A DNA stretch of 64,000 nucleotides from Artemisia argyi (Eukaryota > Streptophyta > Magnoliopsida > Asterales > Asteraceae): assembly GCA_030686995.1 (NCBI GenBank), contig CM060693.1:118075228-118139227 (forward strand), written 5' to 3'. Shown here piece by piece: positions 13,412 to 24,066 of this stretch. The notes under the pieces were generated by a model. That model was not told the DNA's origin and ran no database searches. It saw only the letters and a program-made list of their open reading frames with translations. The position numbers were made by a program, and so were the translations under genes. The stretch's first letter is position 1, and each line of letters starts with the position of its first letter.

Positions 13412-14836
13412 TGTGGAAAACTAGAAGGGGGGTTGAATAGTTTACCGCTTTTTCGATTCTTATTTAGCTTAAATATCTTTAAAAACATTTACGTTTGCTT
13501 AAAGATATAAGTACAATGTTATACGTTTGATTCTTTGAAAAGCTTTTCATGTGAATAACAATTCTAACTTTACTAGTTTCAAACTTTGAAAAGCTTTGCT
13601 TGTGATGATCCTAACTTTGCTAGTTTAGTTCTTTGAAAACCTTTACTTTTGTTTGAAGATATAAACACATCTTTACTTGTTTAGTTCTTTGAGAACCTTT
13701 ATAAGTAACTAGCTATGTCAACAAAAGAACAACATGTAATAAGCAAAGATAAGGAAAGAAACGATCAAACCACAACACGATTGTTTATCGTGGTTCGGCT
13801 ACAAGGACTCTTTTTCCTTGCCCTACATCCACGCCCCGAGTTTCCAACTCGAGAGTTATAAGCACTAATCAACAAGCTCCTTTCACCGGCAGAGAAAACC
13901 TTTACAACGTCGCTTACACTTTTACCGACACTAAGCTAGATGTCGAGTTCTTTTACAAGGGTACAATCACTCCCATTCGTCGCTTACACATTTACCGACA
14001 CTAAGCTAGATGTCGAGTTCTTTTCCAAGGGTACAACCACTCCCGTTAGTTCTTTTACAAGGGTACAACAACTCCCGACACACTACGTATTTTGAGGCCT
14101 AAAATACTAACCACTTACATCTATATACATGACACACATGAAGTATAAACTATCAAAGCTTATACATGACCAAGCTACCAAGACTTGCAACTTTAGAGTT
14201 GAAGCTTGTAACTTCTTGAATGATCTTGTGAAGTCCCTTGCTACATAAGAGAATCACAAATCAAAAAGTTACTGAGTTAGTTGAGAGAGTGTGTGAATAT
14301 ATGTCCTAAAAGGGTTAGCCAAAAATCAAGTTATGGCTTGGTATTTATAGCACACCACACTGCATGCTTGGCGGATTAGGCGGAACCCTCAGATGGGTTC
14401 CGCCCGTGTACCCCCAAGGTACCGCCGGGTCTACAGTAGGTTTTTGCAATAACTCTTTAAACCAAACAAGGTCTTGTCTCATAACTCCAAGCAACCAAAC
14501 AATGTCACATCACTTAAAAACAAGTCAAATACAAAGCTTGCAAGCAACAACAAAGTTAGTCAAACACATTTCTTTCCATAAATGCATCATGACAAAACTT
14601 GCCCTAAATGTGATGTGACCTTACTATATAAAGAAATAAATATGATGTGACAAGACTCATTTTAGTTCAAGAAATAAACACAATGTTTTGTTTAAAAGAA
14701 AATGTTAACCTTAGTTAAACAAGACTTAAACACTTAAAGTGATGATTTACTTATAGCTAAACTTCATACTTTGTCATTAACATAACTTAGCAAAGATCGT
14801 AAAATATAAATAACGTTTTTAGGCGGTATTTGTATT

Positions 14837-14840
<4 letters not shown>
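13412..14840 (-). repeat. 5' LTR of the copia element
   Basis: A 1,429-bp LTR with TG...CA ends (element orientation TGTTAATAC...TTCCACA). It has a perfect 10-bp inverted repeat, GGCGGAACCC-TCAGAT-GGGTTCCGCC, at 14379-14404, about 30 bases from the TATA-like box. The other LTR has one mismatch in this hairpin. Confidence 0.93.
14342..14349 (-). promoter_or_regulatory. TATA box of the copia 5' LTR
   Basis: The minus strand reads CTATAAATACC, a standard plant TATA box, inside the 5' LTR and just downstream of the GC-rich hairpin in element orientation. It is conserved in the other LTR at 5144-5151. Confidence 0.6.

Positions 14841-14920
<80 letters not shown>
14841..14920. repeat. (TA)n microsatellite, right flank of copia element
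   Basis: Eighty bases of pure TA lie between the LTR end (TGTATTAACA) and host sequence GACAAGCATTC. This is the partner of 4118-4220. Confidence 0.95.
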
Positions 14921-14924
<4 letters not shown>

Positions 14925-15621
14925 AGCATTCAAATGAGAAGTCTAATTTTTGTGAGAACGCGAGAAGAGATCTGGATCGTAGGATCAAGTTAATATGATT
15001 TTGGGCGGAATGGCATTTTTGTAAATATTGAACGAAATTTTTAGGGGTCAAAGTGTATTATCCTCATTTGCTTCCATACCCCTAAACTTATCCCATTTTT
15101 CTCTCCCACTCTACAATTATCACACCACACAAAATAGATCTGTCATCCGCCTTCATCTCCGTCGTTTCTCCGTCATCTCCGTCATCGCCATCACTGCAAC
15201 TCCTTCATCTCTGTCATCTCTGTTACTGCATTTAATCTCCGTCATCTCCGGTATTGACTCCGTTATCTCTAATTTCTTTTCAGTTACATAATTTCGTGTT
15301 TAAATGCTTAACAACTGTTTTCTCTGGCGTTGATTCCGGCGTTGACTATATCATTTATTTTTTAATTGATTTATTTGATTTATTACACATCTATTTTTTT
15401 TTGCACATGTGAAGATTATTGTTTTATTAGTTTTTTTTAATTACATCTCTATTTTGTGTACATATGTAGATTATTAATTGTTTGTTACATTGACTATCTA
15501 ATTATGCGTTTGTTAAAGTATAGTTTACGGATTAGGTGTTTTTCATGTTCAGAGATGAAATTATGTTCGTTTGAAGAATATTGATATTAGCGATTATTTG
15601 CTTATGTAAGTTTTTAAAAAT
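14921..15621 (+). other. Upstream region / probable 5' leader of the zinc-knuckle gene
   Basis: Bases 15128-15270 contain repeated CCGTCATCTCC / TCATCTCTGTCATC blocks, pyrimidine-rich like many plant 5' untranslated leaders, preceded by CCTCATTTGCTTCC and TCTCTCCCACTC. After about 15300 the DNA becomes T-rich and intron-like. No ORF is supported. The promoter and first exon of the CCHC gene may lie here, but no splice junction can be fixed. Confidence 0.4.
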
Positions 15622-15930
15622 TATCTTCACGAGTGAAGAATATCATTAAGTAATGAAGTTTTGAGGTTATTAGAGGTTTAAGTTTAGTAAAATTTTCTTC
15701 ACGAGTGAAGAATATCATTAAGTAATGAAGTTTTGAGGTTATTAGAGGTTTAAGTTTAGTAAAATTTTCTTCACGAGTGAAGAATATCATTAAGTAATGA
15801 AGTTTTGAGGTTATTAGAGGTTTAAGTTTAGTAAAATTATCTTCACGAGTGAAGAATATCATTAAGTAATGAAGTTTTGAGGTTATTAGAGGTTTAAGTT
15901 TAGTAAGATTTTCTTCACGAATGAAGAATA
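15622..15930. repeat. 72-bp tandem repeat, about four copies
   Basis: The block TCTTCACGAGTGAAGAATAT recurs at a strict 72-base period (C of CTTCAC at 15625, 15697, 15769, 15841 and 15913). The last copy is diverged (ACGAATGAAG) and followed by a short duplication. Each unit contains CTTCAC-GA-GTGAAG, an arm variant of the dispersed palindrome. The unit length is a multiple of three, so it yields an artefactual repeated ORF on the minus strand. It sits upstream of the zinc-knuckle gene, probably in its 5' intron. Confidence 0.95.
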
Positions 15931-16187
15931 ATGAAGAATATCATTAAGTAATGATGTTTTTAGGTTATTAGCAGATTTTTGGATTATTTAAGTATAGTTA
16001 GAGTATTTTCACCAAAATTTTTGAAAAATGAATATAATGATCGAGTTTATCAGCAAAATTTTCATTACTTAATGATATTATTCAAACTGTTTTGTATAAG
16101 GGAATAGGTTAAGCTGCCAAAAATTTTGATATCCCAAAATCAGAAGTTAATAAAATAGTTTTGAAAGCAATAAAAGGCCATCAAAAC

Positions 16188-16844
16188 ATGATAAAAATCC
16201 ATCAAAATTCTATAGCATGGTTAAATAAGCGTATGGAAGAATCCGAAGAAAGTGACCGTAAAACACGTCTTTGCCAGGGTAATGTATGTTGTTATTTCTG
16301 TGGTGAGAATTTTCATTTAGCTAAGGATTGTAGTTGTTTTAAGTGTGGTGCGAATTGGAATTTAGCCAAGGACTGTAGTGGTTATGCTGGTCATTGTGGT
16401 TGTTATAAGTGTGGTCAAGTTGGGCATAGAGCTAGGAAATGTAACCAGGTTTGTTATAATTGCGGTGAGACTGGGCATATCGCGTACGAGTGTAGTCAGT
16501 TTTGTTCTCTGTGCGGTAAGGGTTGGCATATGGTTAAGGACTGTCCTGAATTAAGTTGTACATGTGGTGAAGATGGACATTATCCATATGAGTGTCCTAG
16601 GGATCATAGTGATTATGAGGATAGGATTTGCTGTTATATCTATGGTGGGAAGCATACGGCGAAGAACTGTAGTGGTGTTGGTTATTACAAGTGTAGTAAG
16701 GTTGTGCATCTCTGTAGGGATTGTGGTCAGGTTTCGGGTGGGGGTGGTGGTGACGGTGTTTGTTATTATTGTGGTCTGAGGGTGTATATGGCTGTTTGTT
16801 CTCTGTGTTGTAAGACAGGGTATTTTGGTAAGGACTGTTGGTAA
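16188..16844 (+). CDS. Multi-CCHC zinc-knuckle protein (CNBP/GIS2-like)
   Basis: A 218-residue protein from the first in-frame ATG (16188) after an upstream stop. The frame is open a little further 5', so an upstream spliced start is possible. Canonical C-X2-C-X4-H-X4-C knuckles lie at residues 35-48, 72-85, 89-102 and 106-119 (for example CYKCGQVGHRARKC). Others are degenerate: His to Asn at 58, shifted first Cys near 124, a Tyr for Cys near 152, Tyr for first Cys at 166, and Tyr for His in the last two. A Gly-rich linker follows residue 180. Such proteins bind single-stranded nucleic acids, usually RNA, in cytoplasm or nucleus. Known CNBP/GIS2-type members have seven to nine good knuckles, so half being damaged suggests relaxed constraint. 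The left duplicate is frameshifted. Confidence 0.75.
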   Translation: MIKIHQNSIAWLNKRMEESEESDRKTRLCQGNVCCYFCGENFHLAKDCSCFKCGANWNLAKDCSGYAGHCGCYKCGQVGHRARKCNQVCYNCGETGHIAYECSQFCSLCGKGWHMVKDCPELSCTCGEDGHYPYECPRDHSDYEDRICCYIYGGKHTAKNCSGVGYYKCSKVVHLCRDCGQVSGGGGGDGVCYYCGLRVYMAVCSLCCKTGYFGKDCW

Positions 16845-19800
16845 AGATTCAAGATCTAGAGTGTCACATGTGTTTTTTAATTTAATTTTAATGTTTTAAT
16901 GTTTTTTAATGTTGAGTATGATGTTTTATGAATTAAAGGTGGTTGAAGCATGTTCGTAGTTTATGTTATATGAAATCAGTGGTATTTAATGCAAAATTAG
17001 AGTTTCAACATGTTTCTTTATATGTTTTATTGTTCATGTTAGTATAGCGTTGTAATGATGTTGAACTACTTCAAAACTTGTGATTGAGATTGGAATGAAA
17101 TTGGATAAAGACCTGTTACGGTTTTGGTGAGGTGTATGATTTTTTATAGAAGCCAAGAAATTGATGTAATTCTCCATTTGCCTAAAATCAATTTCATTGG
17201 CAGAAAAGAATTCTTTTTTCCAAGAGTTGATATCCGTATTTAGGTGTCTCTAGGCAGTTTTTCTTACCATATGATTCATATGCTTCATTCAAGTTTGAAA
17301 CAATCATGGAGTGTTATAAAGCTTTTGCGTTATATTGCTTTAAGAGATCTATCTGTTAGCTTGCTTAGGTATGTTCTTTTTGATGATTGTTCTTATCATG
17401 ACTGATGTTTTGCAATAAGGTCAACATGTAGTTTTTTATTCATCTAATGGGTCAAATGAGTAAAGTTACTTAATAATCCAAAAATTTCAAGAACATAATA
17501 ATGCAAGGCGTTAAACTCGATCATTGGAAGTGGTTGTAATTAGTTTCCTTAAATTGTACAATTGCTGATTAAGCTGGTCTATGATTAAGATTGTTTTACT
17601 AGTAAATGGAGGTGTCTAGATGTTCGGAATGTAGTAATGGTATATGGTATATGCTTTGTAAGTTTCAACAGCAGGTGTATACTAAACATAGATGTCGGTT
17701 ATATGCCCTTATAGTAAGTTTTAACAGCAAGCCTAAGTTTCTACTGACTTGGAATTATATACATCACTCTAGAAGACCTATTGAAGAAGTGAAATTCATT
17801 AATAGTACTTTAAATGACCCTGCTATTTGACCATCATTTTCTATTTTAAGTTCATTCAGATATGTTATATGTGGTTGACCCAAAAAAAATAAAGAACATT
17901 GATTTTTTTTCCACAAGTGAAAAGAATGAACTTTAACGTTTTTTTATTTTTTCACAAGTGAAAAATAATTCCGTTTCTTCAAATTTTCCACAAGATAAAA
18001 AAATTTATTTTTTGTTATTTTGTTTTTTTCACAAGTGAAAATAAAGAAGTTTAACGTTTGTATGTTTTTTCACAAGTGAAAAATAATTCCGTTTCTTCAA
18101 ATTTTCGGGAAAAAAAATATTATTTTTTTGTTTTTTTCACAAGTGAAAATAAATAAGTTTAACGTTTGTTTGTTTTTTCACAAGTTAAAAATGATTCCTT
18201 TTCTTCAAATTTTCAGTTTCAGATGCTTACCCATACTCCATATGTGTTGCTGTTAGTGGAATGCGTCTCACCAACACTTTTGATTGTTCAATCAGAAACT
18301 GAAGATAGAAGTGACGAGTAAGCTGTTGAAAGGGAACATTGTAATGCGAAGAACTCTTAGGAGAAGTGAGAGAAAGAAAGAGGCGTATCAAGAAACGCGT
18401 AAGGTCAGTAGAACCTGATTATGTGTGAGGTTGTCATTTGAAAATGCAATAGGCAAATGGTACTCAGTTATATAATGCAATGGCTTTCTGTACGATTTAT
18501 TTAGACGGTTAGCCATACAACACCTTAGGATCCATTTTAAGCTTTACTATACGAAAATTTGCTGTCCAGAAAATGTTGAAACTGTAAACATTAGATAGGA
18601 AGATCTCTTTAGTATCATTTTTTTTTGTTGTTTGATGAATAAAATTCTCTTTATTGTAGAGACTTTTGCCATGGCAGGCCAGCGTTACCTGAGTCTGTCA
18701 ATTTGTAATAATCAAGATGTATGATGATGATCGAAGATATGTTTCCCGTTTTTTGATGGGAGTCTCACCAACTGCATTGGCAAGGAGCAGCTGCTACTAC
18801 AATGTGTGGAGTCGGTTGACGTTTATCCAAACATCATGGTAAAATAGGCACTTCTAAGACGTTTTACTGAGGGTGTAGTACGTGACCCGCTCGCATCTGT
18901 TGCAATAGATTGTGGGCGAGCCCCGTTAATGATTCTTTATACGCACATATTTGCAGGTTCTTAAATGTGCTTAAGTTTATGTCATTCAAAATCCAAAACG
19001 ATCTTTCAAATCAACTTGTTAAACCAAAAAATACTTTTTGTAAATTGTATTTGTGCTAAATTATTGGTTTCCCTCATTGCGATTGTGTCACTTACTTTTA
19101 GCTGGGTTGCATTTGAATATACACTGTTGCCTGTGCACCCAATTTGTGTGTGTGCTTTGCCGATTTTATTCGACCTTTGGCTATTTACAGATAGGGTTCG
19201 CCCACGGAGTTGGGATCATCAGGTACGGCTAACTAAAACCGAAACCTTTAAGTTTTTTAGTAATTGTTATACTTGTTTTCATAGATTGATTACTTCGCCT
19301 CAGGATTGTCTCAGACACATGGAAACCTACAACACATGTGTAGTATGCTGCAATCAAAACAAACATAAGAAATTTCACTCTCTTTAAATATGTATATTTT
19401 TTTTACTTATTGTATGTCTTAGATGATTTCATGATGTCTTTCCCATTGACTGTATGTTGCAGGCTGGCAGTAAGCGATCTGATATCCTCCATCACTAACC
19501 AAGGTAATTTCAGACCTGTTTGTTTTGTTAACGCTTATAAATAATTAACAACCTCGGTCTTGAAAAAGGATCCTTTCATGGTCTCTTTAAATTGTTGCAT
19601 ATGGAAATGCCAGTTGTCTTATCTCTTATGTAGGCCTTATAAAAACTGTGGCATGTTCCGTTACATCTAACTTCCGTATCACCAGTCGAGGTAATTTCAC
19701 GGTTATTTATAGATTATATTTGGTTATCAGTTTAGTTCTAACAAAGGCGCTCTACTTATGTACTAGGTCACGCAATGCGCGTTTAAATCAAATAGCTCCA

Positions 19801-20124
19801 GCAACCCAATCACATGATACCATGCTGTTTGCTAAAAAACAGGTGGTCTGCTTATCTACTACGTCACACAGCGCGCAGTTATATTGAATAGCTACATCAA
19901 ACAGATCACATAATACCATGCTATTTGCTAAAAAAAAGTACGTTACCAGAATGCCTTTTCATTCATTCAATAAAACTAGACAGAATATGTAATTAATCAA
20001 CTGTTTGCATGCAAAGTATCCACAAAATTAGACCATACTTAGATTCCATTACATGATACCCCCATACCTAACCAGACCAACAAAAGACTATGCCCAAAAA
20101 ACTAAATTTGTGAATACCAGCCAA
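16845..20124. other. 3' flank of the zinc-knuckle gene; no supported gene
   Basis: Counterpart of 694-3969. It contains the palindrome cluster 17905-18190 and ORFs at 17606-17830, 18965-19387 and 19648-19887. Differences from the left copy (for example Met/Thr, Val/Ile and Trp/Ser in the 140-codon frame) are nearly all amino-acid-changing, which argues against protein coding. Splice-like AG/GTAATTTC boundaries suggest a decayed gene or long non-coding RNA. Confidence 0.5.
17905..18190. repeat. Cluster of TTTTCACAAGTGAAAA palindromes (right copy)
   Basis: Duplicate of 1745-2041 with six units. All but the last keep CACAAGTG intact, including the unit near 18068 that has lost two bases in the left copy. 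The last reads CACAAGTTAAAA. Confidence 0.8.
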
Positions 20125-20131
20125 CAAAAGC

Positions 20132-20491
20132 TTAGTATGGTTGCCCATTAAGCCATTCTATGAACTTCCGAACCTCAACTGCCCGGGTCTGTTTCTTCGA
20201 AACGGTTGCCAGAATCTCTTTGATTTCTGCTGAGTCCTGGATCTGCATGTTTGTCAGTTCCGCAATGCTCATGACAGCAGAATCAAAATGGAACAACTGT
20301 TTTAGCTCTTCAATGACAAAGTCCCTTTCAGCTATCCGAGACCGGATTTCTTGCCCTTTCTTCTTCAGCTCAAGCTCATCCAACAGCAAAACACTTTCCT
20401 CTCTTTTAAACTTTTCGATCATCATGTCCTTTACATAGCCTGACCCAGCAATAGCGGCAAGCTCTTTGCAAAATGGCAAGGGAGTTGTCAT
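20132..20491 (-). CDS. Small coiled-coil protein, function unknown
   Basis: The ATG at 20491-20489 gives a 119-residue protein, MTTPLPFCKELAAIAG..., ending WLNGQPY. From residue ~25 on it is highly charged and helical in character, with heptad-like Leu/Ile spacing (LLLDELELKKKGQEIRSRI, then IEELKQLF), so a coiled coil is likely. No enzyme motif is seen. The base composition is richer in GC than the surrounding DNA and codon use looks gene-like. A TATA-like ATTTAAA (plus 20551-20558) lies about 60 bases upstream. It begins right at the duplication breakpoint, convergent with the zinc-knuckle unit. The short coiled-coil gene at 51777-52144 is similar in size and style, but I cannot show homology. 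Confidence 0.6.
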   Translation of the reverse strand: MTTPLPFCKELAAIAGSGYVKDMMIEKFKREESVLLLDELELKKKGQEIRSRIAERDFVIEELKQLFHFDSAVMSIAELTNMQIQDSAEIKEILATVSKKQTRAVEVRKFIEWLNGQPY

Positions 20492-20550
20492 GGCTTTCTT
20501 TTTTTTTTTCAAAAATTATGAGACAGTTGTGGTTTTTCTGTGTTTGTGTG

Positions 20551-20558
20551 TTTAAATA
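20551..20558 (-). promoter_or_regulatory. Possible TATA box of the coiled-coil gene
   Basis: The minus strand reads CTATTTAAACAC about 60 bases before the ATG at 20491. The spacing is plausible for a plant promoter with a short leader. Confidence 0.35.
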
Positions 20559-20910
20559 GTACTTGAAAGTCTCTTAAAATTCGTAATTGCCTATTAATAC
20601 AACATTTAAAAGGCTGAAATCTTTAATTACAACTCTTGAGCCACTCCCCATGAATAGTTAATCATCATTGCTAATGCATGCATGTATCCCAACCTTTCAC
20701 ATCTCCAGCAGTTTGACCAGTGCATCAATGAAACAAAATATGCAATCATCACAAGCAAAACAAATAGATAGCAAAACAGATAGATAGGTGCATACAACCT
20801 GTTTATTTGGACCCTGTTATTATTTTGTAAATATCATTTCTTTCATCTGTTACAGTTGTGGCCTGTTCCTATCTCTTCGAAACACAAAGCTGGTATTCTA
20901 AACTGTTCAT

Positions 20911-21030
20911 ATGGCTAATGATGGAAAAAGGAGGTGTTCAATCTGTGGAGAATATGTGTATCATGATGCAAGAAACTGTCTATTAAAAAAATATGTTATA
21001 TTATTATCTTTGTGTTACAATATGGATTAA
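20911..21030 (+). pseudogene. Short zinc-knuckle fragment
   Basis: An ATG opens 39 codons, MANDGKRRCSICGEYVYHDA and on. The core C-X2-C-X5-H-X4-C (CSICGEYVYHDARNC) has one residue more than a normal CCHC knuckle. The RCSxCGxYGHDxRNC style resembles the C-terminal knuckle of MULE transposases or FAR1-like proteins rather than the CNBP-type gene at 16188. Upstream (20859-20900) the DNA resembles a splice-like stretch in the 4-kb repeats (CTGTGGC-TGTTCC). It is probably a stranded last exon. Confidence 0.35.
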
Positions 21031-21740
21031 TTTTTGCTTGAAACATTACAGATCTACATTATGTATTTTTTTTGTTTTTATGTAAATGTAATTGAATGGC
21101 TTTTGAAATATTTTATGTTTTAGTTATATCATTGGTTTTTTACATGTTTTTATTTTATGACTGTCTATTGTATTAAAAATGTTAGGATCACATAATCTAT
21201 TTTAAAGTTTTAATATTTTAATTCTGAAAAAATAGTATTAATGTTTCTAATTTTTTTTTCACAAGTGAAAACATTTTAATATGTGAAAATATGTGCTATA
21301 TATATTTTTTTTCACAAGTGAAAATACTTTAACATGTAAAAAAATAAAGCTCATGTATAATGTAAACGTTTTACTAGTGAAGGAATTTTTTAAAATTTAA
21401 TTTTTTCACATGCAAAGAAAAATGTATTGTATTAACTAGTGAAAAAAGTTTATTCACATGTGAATAAAAAAGTTTGTTCACATGTGAAAATTTTTTCACA
21501 TATCAAGAAAAAGTAAATAATGAAACATATCAGCAACGAAATGGAATTAAACAAAGCAAATTACAAAATCTTTAAAAAACATCATAAGATAAAACAAATA
21601 ATTAAAGTTATCCAGCAATTAAACTAGCTGTCAATAAAACATAGTAAAAGTTCATTGAAATTAAACAAAACAGGAGTTTATCGACATTAGTTTTTGCCAA
21701 GAATAAACCATATCATCAACTACTCCAGTTCTAGATAACT
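21031..21740. other. AT-rich spacer with palindromes
   Basis: No gene. Palindromes of the CAC-NN-GTG family lie at about 21261, 21312, 21457 and 21478, with half-arms nearby (21290, 21415, 21495). The 3' end of the small SIM-bearing gene is at 21741. Confidence 0.6.
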
Positions 21741-23232
21741 TCAATTTTCTTCGTCATCTAAAAAAATAAAAAACAAATTTTTTTTTTAATAATTAAAATA
21801 AATACAAATCAAAACATAAAAATAATAATCTTCACATAAAAATAAAAATATTTAATAATGGCTGAACATTAATTTGTGCAAAATAAATATATAATGCTTT
21901 AACATAACATTATTTCTAACCTGATGATATTACAATGAAATCCTTATCTTTATTAGCTTTTTCACCTGTGTTAATTAAATTATGATAATATGTCATGATA
22001 ATATTAGTTAATTAAGTTTTTTTTTTATTATAAATGCTTAAAAAAAAGAAAAAGAAAATAAAACTAACTGTATACTTAATTTACCTTTTTTTTTCTTCAT
22101 TGTCAGAATATTGAAACCCTGGAAGAATATCTTCATTCACTGAAAAAATAATTTTTTTTTGGGAATATTTATTAAATAATACTTGTGTCTGAAAATTATA
22201 TTTATAATTTTTCTAACCTTTAAAGAAGTGCATTTTGGATGCTTCATTATACTTGGAAACATCACATACTACTGTTTCCAATGAATGATCATTATCAATA
22301 TCTTCATCTGTTTCCAATAAATCATTAAAAATATTAGTTAATTCAGGTTTTTAATTATAAATCATTAAAAAGAAATAGTTTATTTTTTCGATACATTTTT
22401 CTAACCTATAATAACATCATGATGTTTTGAAGCTTCTTTAAAATCAGAAACATCACAATAAACTTCCTAGAAACCAGCTAATGTGTTTTTGAACCTGTTT
22501 TATTAAAATATAAATATTATTTTCACTAACAAAAAAAAATCGTATTAAAATTTTCACATGTGAATATAGAAGGAATATGCATACAAAGATATGGCCGCAT
22601 ATCTTCACAAATTGGATTTTTATGCTTACACCTCCTTGCTATTTGTCTCTCATTTTTAACTATAAAATTATATAAAACTTCAGAATAATAATATTAAATA
22701 AATATATTAAATAAACTATATATAACATACCATGTTCACCTGATTCATTGGCTTTAGTAGTTGTATCTACAATAACAATAATATAAAATGTTAATTATAG
22801 TGTGTTTTATTAAAATATGAATATTGTTTAACATACAAACATATAGAATGACATTTTCACATGTGAAAAAATAGTTTTTCCACTCAAAACCTTAGTAACA
22901 TTAAATTTTTTGAACTGACTATAAATTCTGTACAACAAAAATATATTATTCTAATCAATATATTCAAAGATAATTACCAAAAAATTATTTAATAAAAATA
23001 CTTTAGAAAATTAAAAAACAAAAATTATAATTTGTTTAGATTTCTAAAGAAAACCATTAATAACCAAATTTAACAGAAAATTTATTTTCGAAAATTGGTA
23101 CAACAATATAAAAAACTATTAACATAAAAAATACTTCATATAACAAAGAATTAGAAATATTCAAATAACAGCAAAAAATATAAATAGACTACAATAAATA
23201 TTAAAAAAAAAAACCGAACCTTTGGAAGCCAT
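21741..23232 (-). CDS. Small multi-exon acidic gene ending in a SUMO-interaction-like motif (gene E)
   Basis: Inferred from splice sites. Exon 1 23232-23220 (MASK); exon 2 22765-22730 (DTTTKANESGEH); exon 3 22659-22585 (VKNERQIARRCKHKNPICED); an EVYCDVSDFKEASKHH segment at about 22470-22405; 22307-22218 (ETVVCDVSKYNEASKMHFFK); 22139-22085 (NEDILPGFQYSDNEE); 21965-21921 plus 21757-21741, ending DFIVISSDDEEN and stop. Most introns are phase 1 with GT-AG borders. The fourth segment reads in frame only through a TAG just upstream, and the 22085 exon ends in a 9-A run that leaves the phase off by one, so the gene may be damaged. FIVISSDDEE is a textbook SUMO-interaction motif: a hydrophobic core followed by Ser/Asp/Glu. 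The product is probably nuclear; function unknown. Confidence 0.45.
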
Positions 23233-23326
23233 TAATAACAAATTTTAATCCCAACTGATTGAAAATGAAAATGAAGATTAAGCAAACTAGGGTTTCTGCA
23301 TATGAAAATGAAGATTAATGACATTG

Positions 23327-23334
23327 TATTTATA
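23327..23334 (-). promoter_or_regulatory. TATA box of gene E
   Basis: The minus strand reads CACTATAAATAC, an excellent plant TATA box, 95 bases before the ATG at 23232. The leader between them contains an AAACCCTAG (telo-box-like) sequence and a repeated CTTCATTTTCAT block. Confidence 0.65.
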
Positions 23335-24066
23335 GTGTTATAATCTCATGGGCTTGGTTTTTGTTGGGCTGAAAAAGGGATTAAATTTGAAAAAAGGCCC
23401 TACTTAAGTCCATTTCATAAATAATCTAGAAATTTAATTCAATAAACACATTCATAAAAATTATGCTATTTTAATCTAAAACCCTTTAATTCATTAGCCA
23501 TAACAACAATGTTAGCTTCATCAATCTTAATACCATTTTATAGAATTCCCATCTGCAACACCTACTTCACAAATTCCACTTCTAAAAAGTCAAAGTAAAA
23601 GTCATCTTCATACCCAGTTTGGCCCATTTGAGAACTAATAACCTTTTTAGGTTGTGTTATTTTTAAGCAAAGAAAGCTTATTCATGTAAATATGAATAAA
23701 TGTGTGTGCGTTTACTAGTGAAGAAAGCTTATTTCATGCGAACATAAATGTACCATTGTGTATACTTTTTTTCTTCAGTATATTAGGTAAATAAAAAACA
23801 ACCCATTTTCAAATTGTTTGGTTAACATCAAAACAAATGCTACATGGCTCTCGGGATAATTAAATTATAGGAAGAGGTGGAAGTTAGATAATTGAACACA
23901 ACCATCTAATATTTAGTTACACCTTGATCTAGTAGCAAATGCAATCATAGCATTTAACATCCTACCATAATTTTGTTCTTAAAATTAAATAATACAAAGC
24001 AACAGATCTTAACGTAACATAACATAAGGATATTGGCAAAATGATCATATAAAGGACTATCCGCTC
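23335..24066. other. Intergenic spacer
   Basis: Upstream of gene E and downstream of gene A. I see no gene and no full-arm palindrome; two half-arms with ACTAGTGAAG and AATATGAA occur near 23680-23730. Confidence 0.5.

Larger units (their letters stand above)
16151..20124. repeat. Right copy of ~4-kb segmental duplication
   Basis: Matches 1-3969 with only scattered substitutions and small indels. This copy keeps the zinc-knuckle reading frame open and has extra upstream sequence (14921-16150) whose left counterpart is outside the window. The homology ends at about 20124, just before the coiled-coil gene on the opposite strand. Confidence 0.95.

Noticed and set aside
14764..15051. Minus-strand ORF through the second TA tract
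   Set aside because: Same artefact; its Tyr-Ile run comes from 14841-14920.
15614..15862. Minus-strand ORF with three exact 24-residue repeats (MIFFTRE...)
   Set aside because: A consequence of the 72-bp tandem repeat, whose period is divisible by three; no start context, no family, intron-like location.
18965..19387. 140-codon ORF conserved in both 4-kb copies (also 2812-3234)
   Set aside because: Differences between copies are almost all amino-acid-changing, so there is no sign of selection on a protein; conservation follows from the recent duplication.
20160..20438. Plus-strand 92-codon ORF
   Set aside because: Antisense shadow of the coiled-coil gene at 20132-20491.
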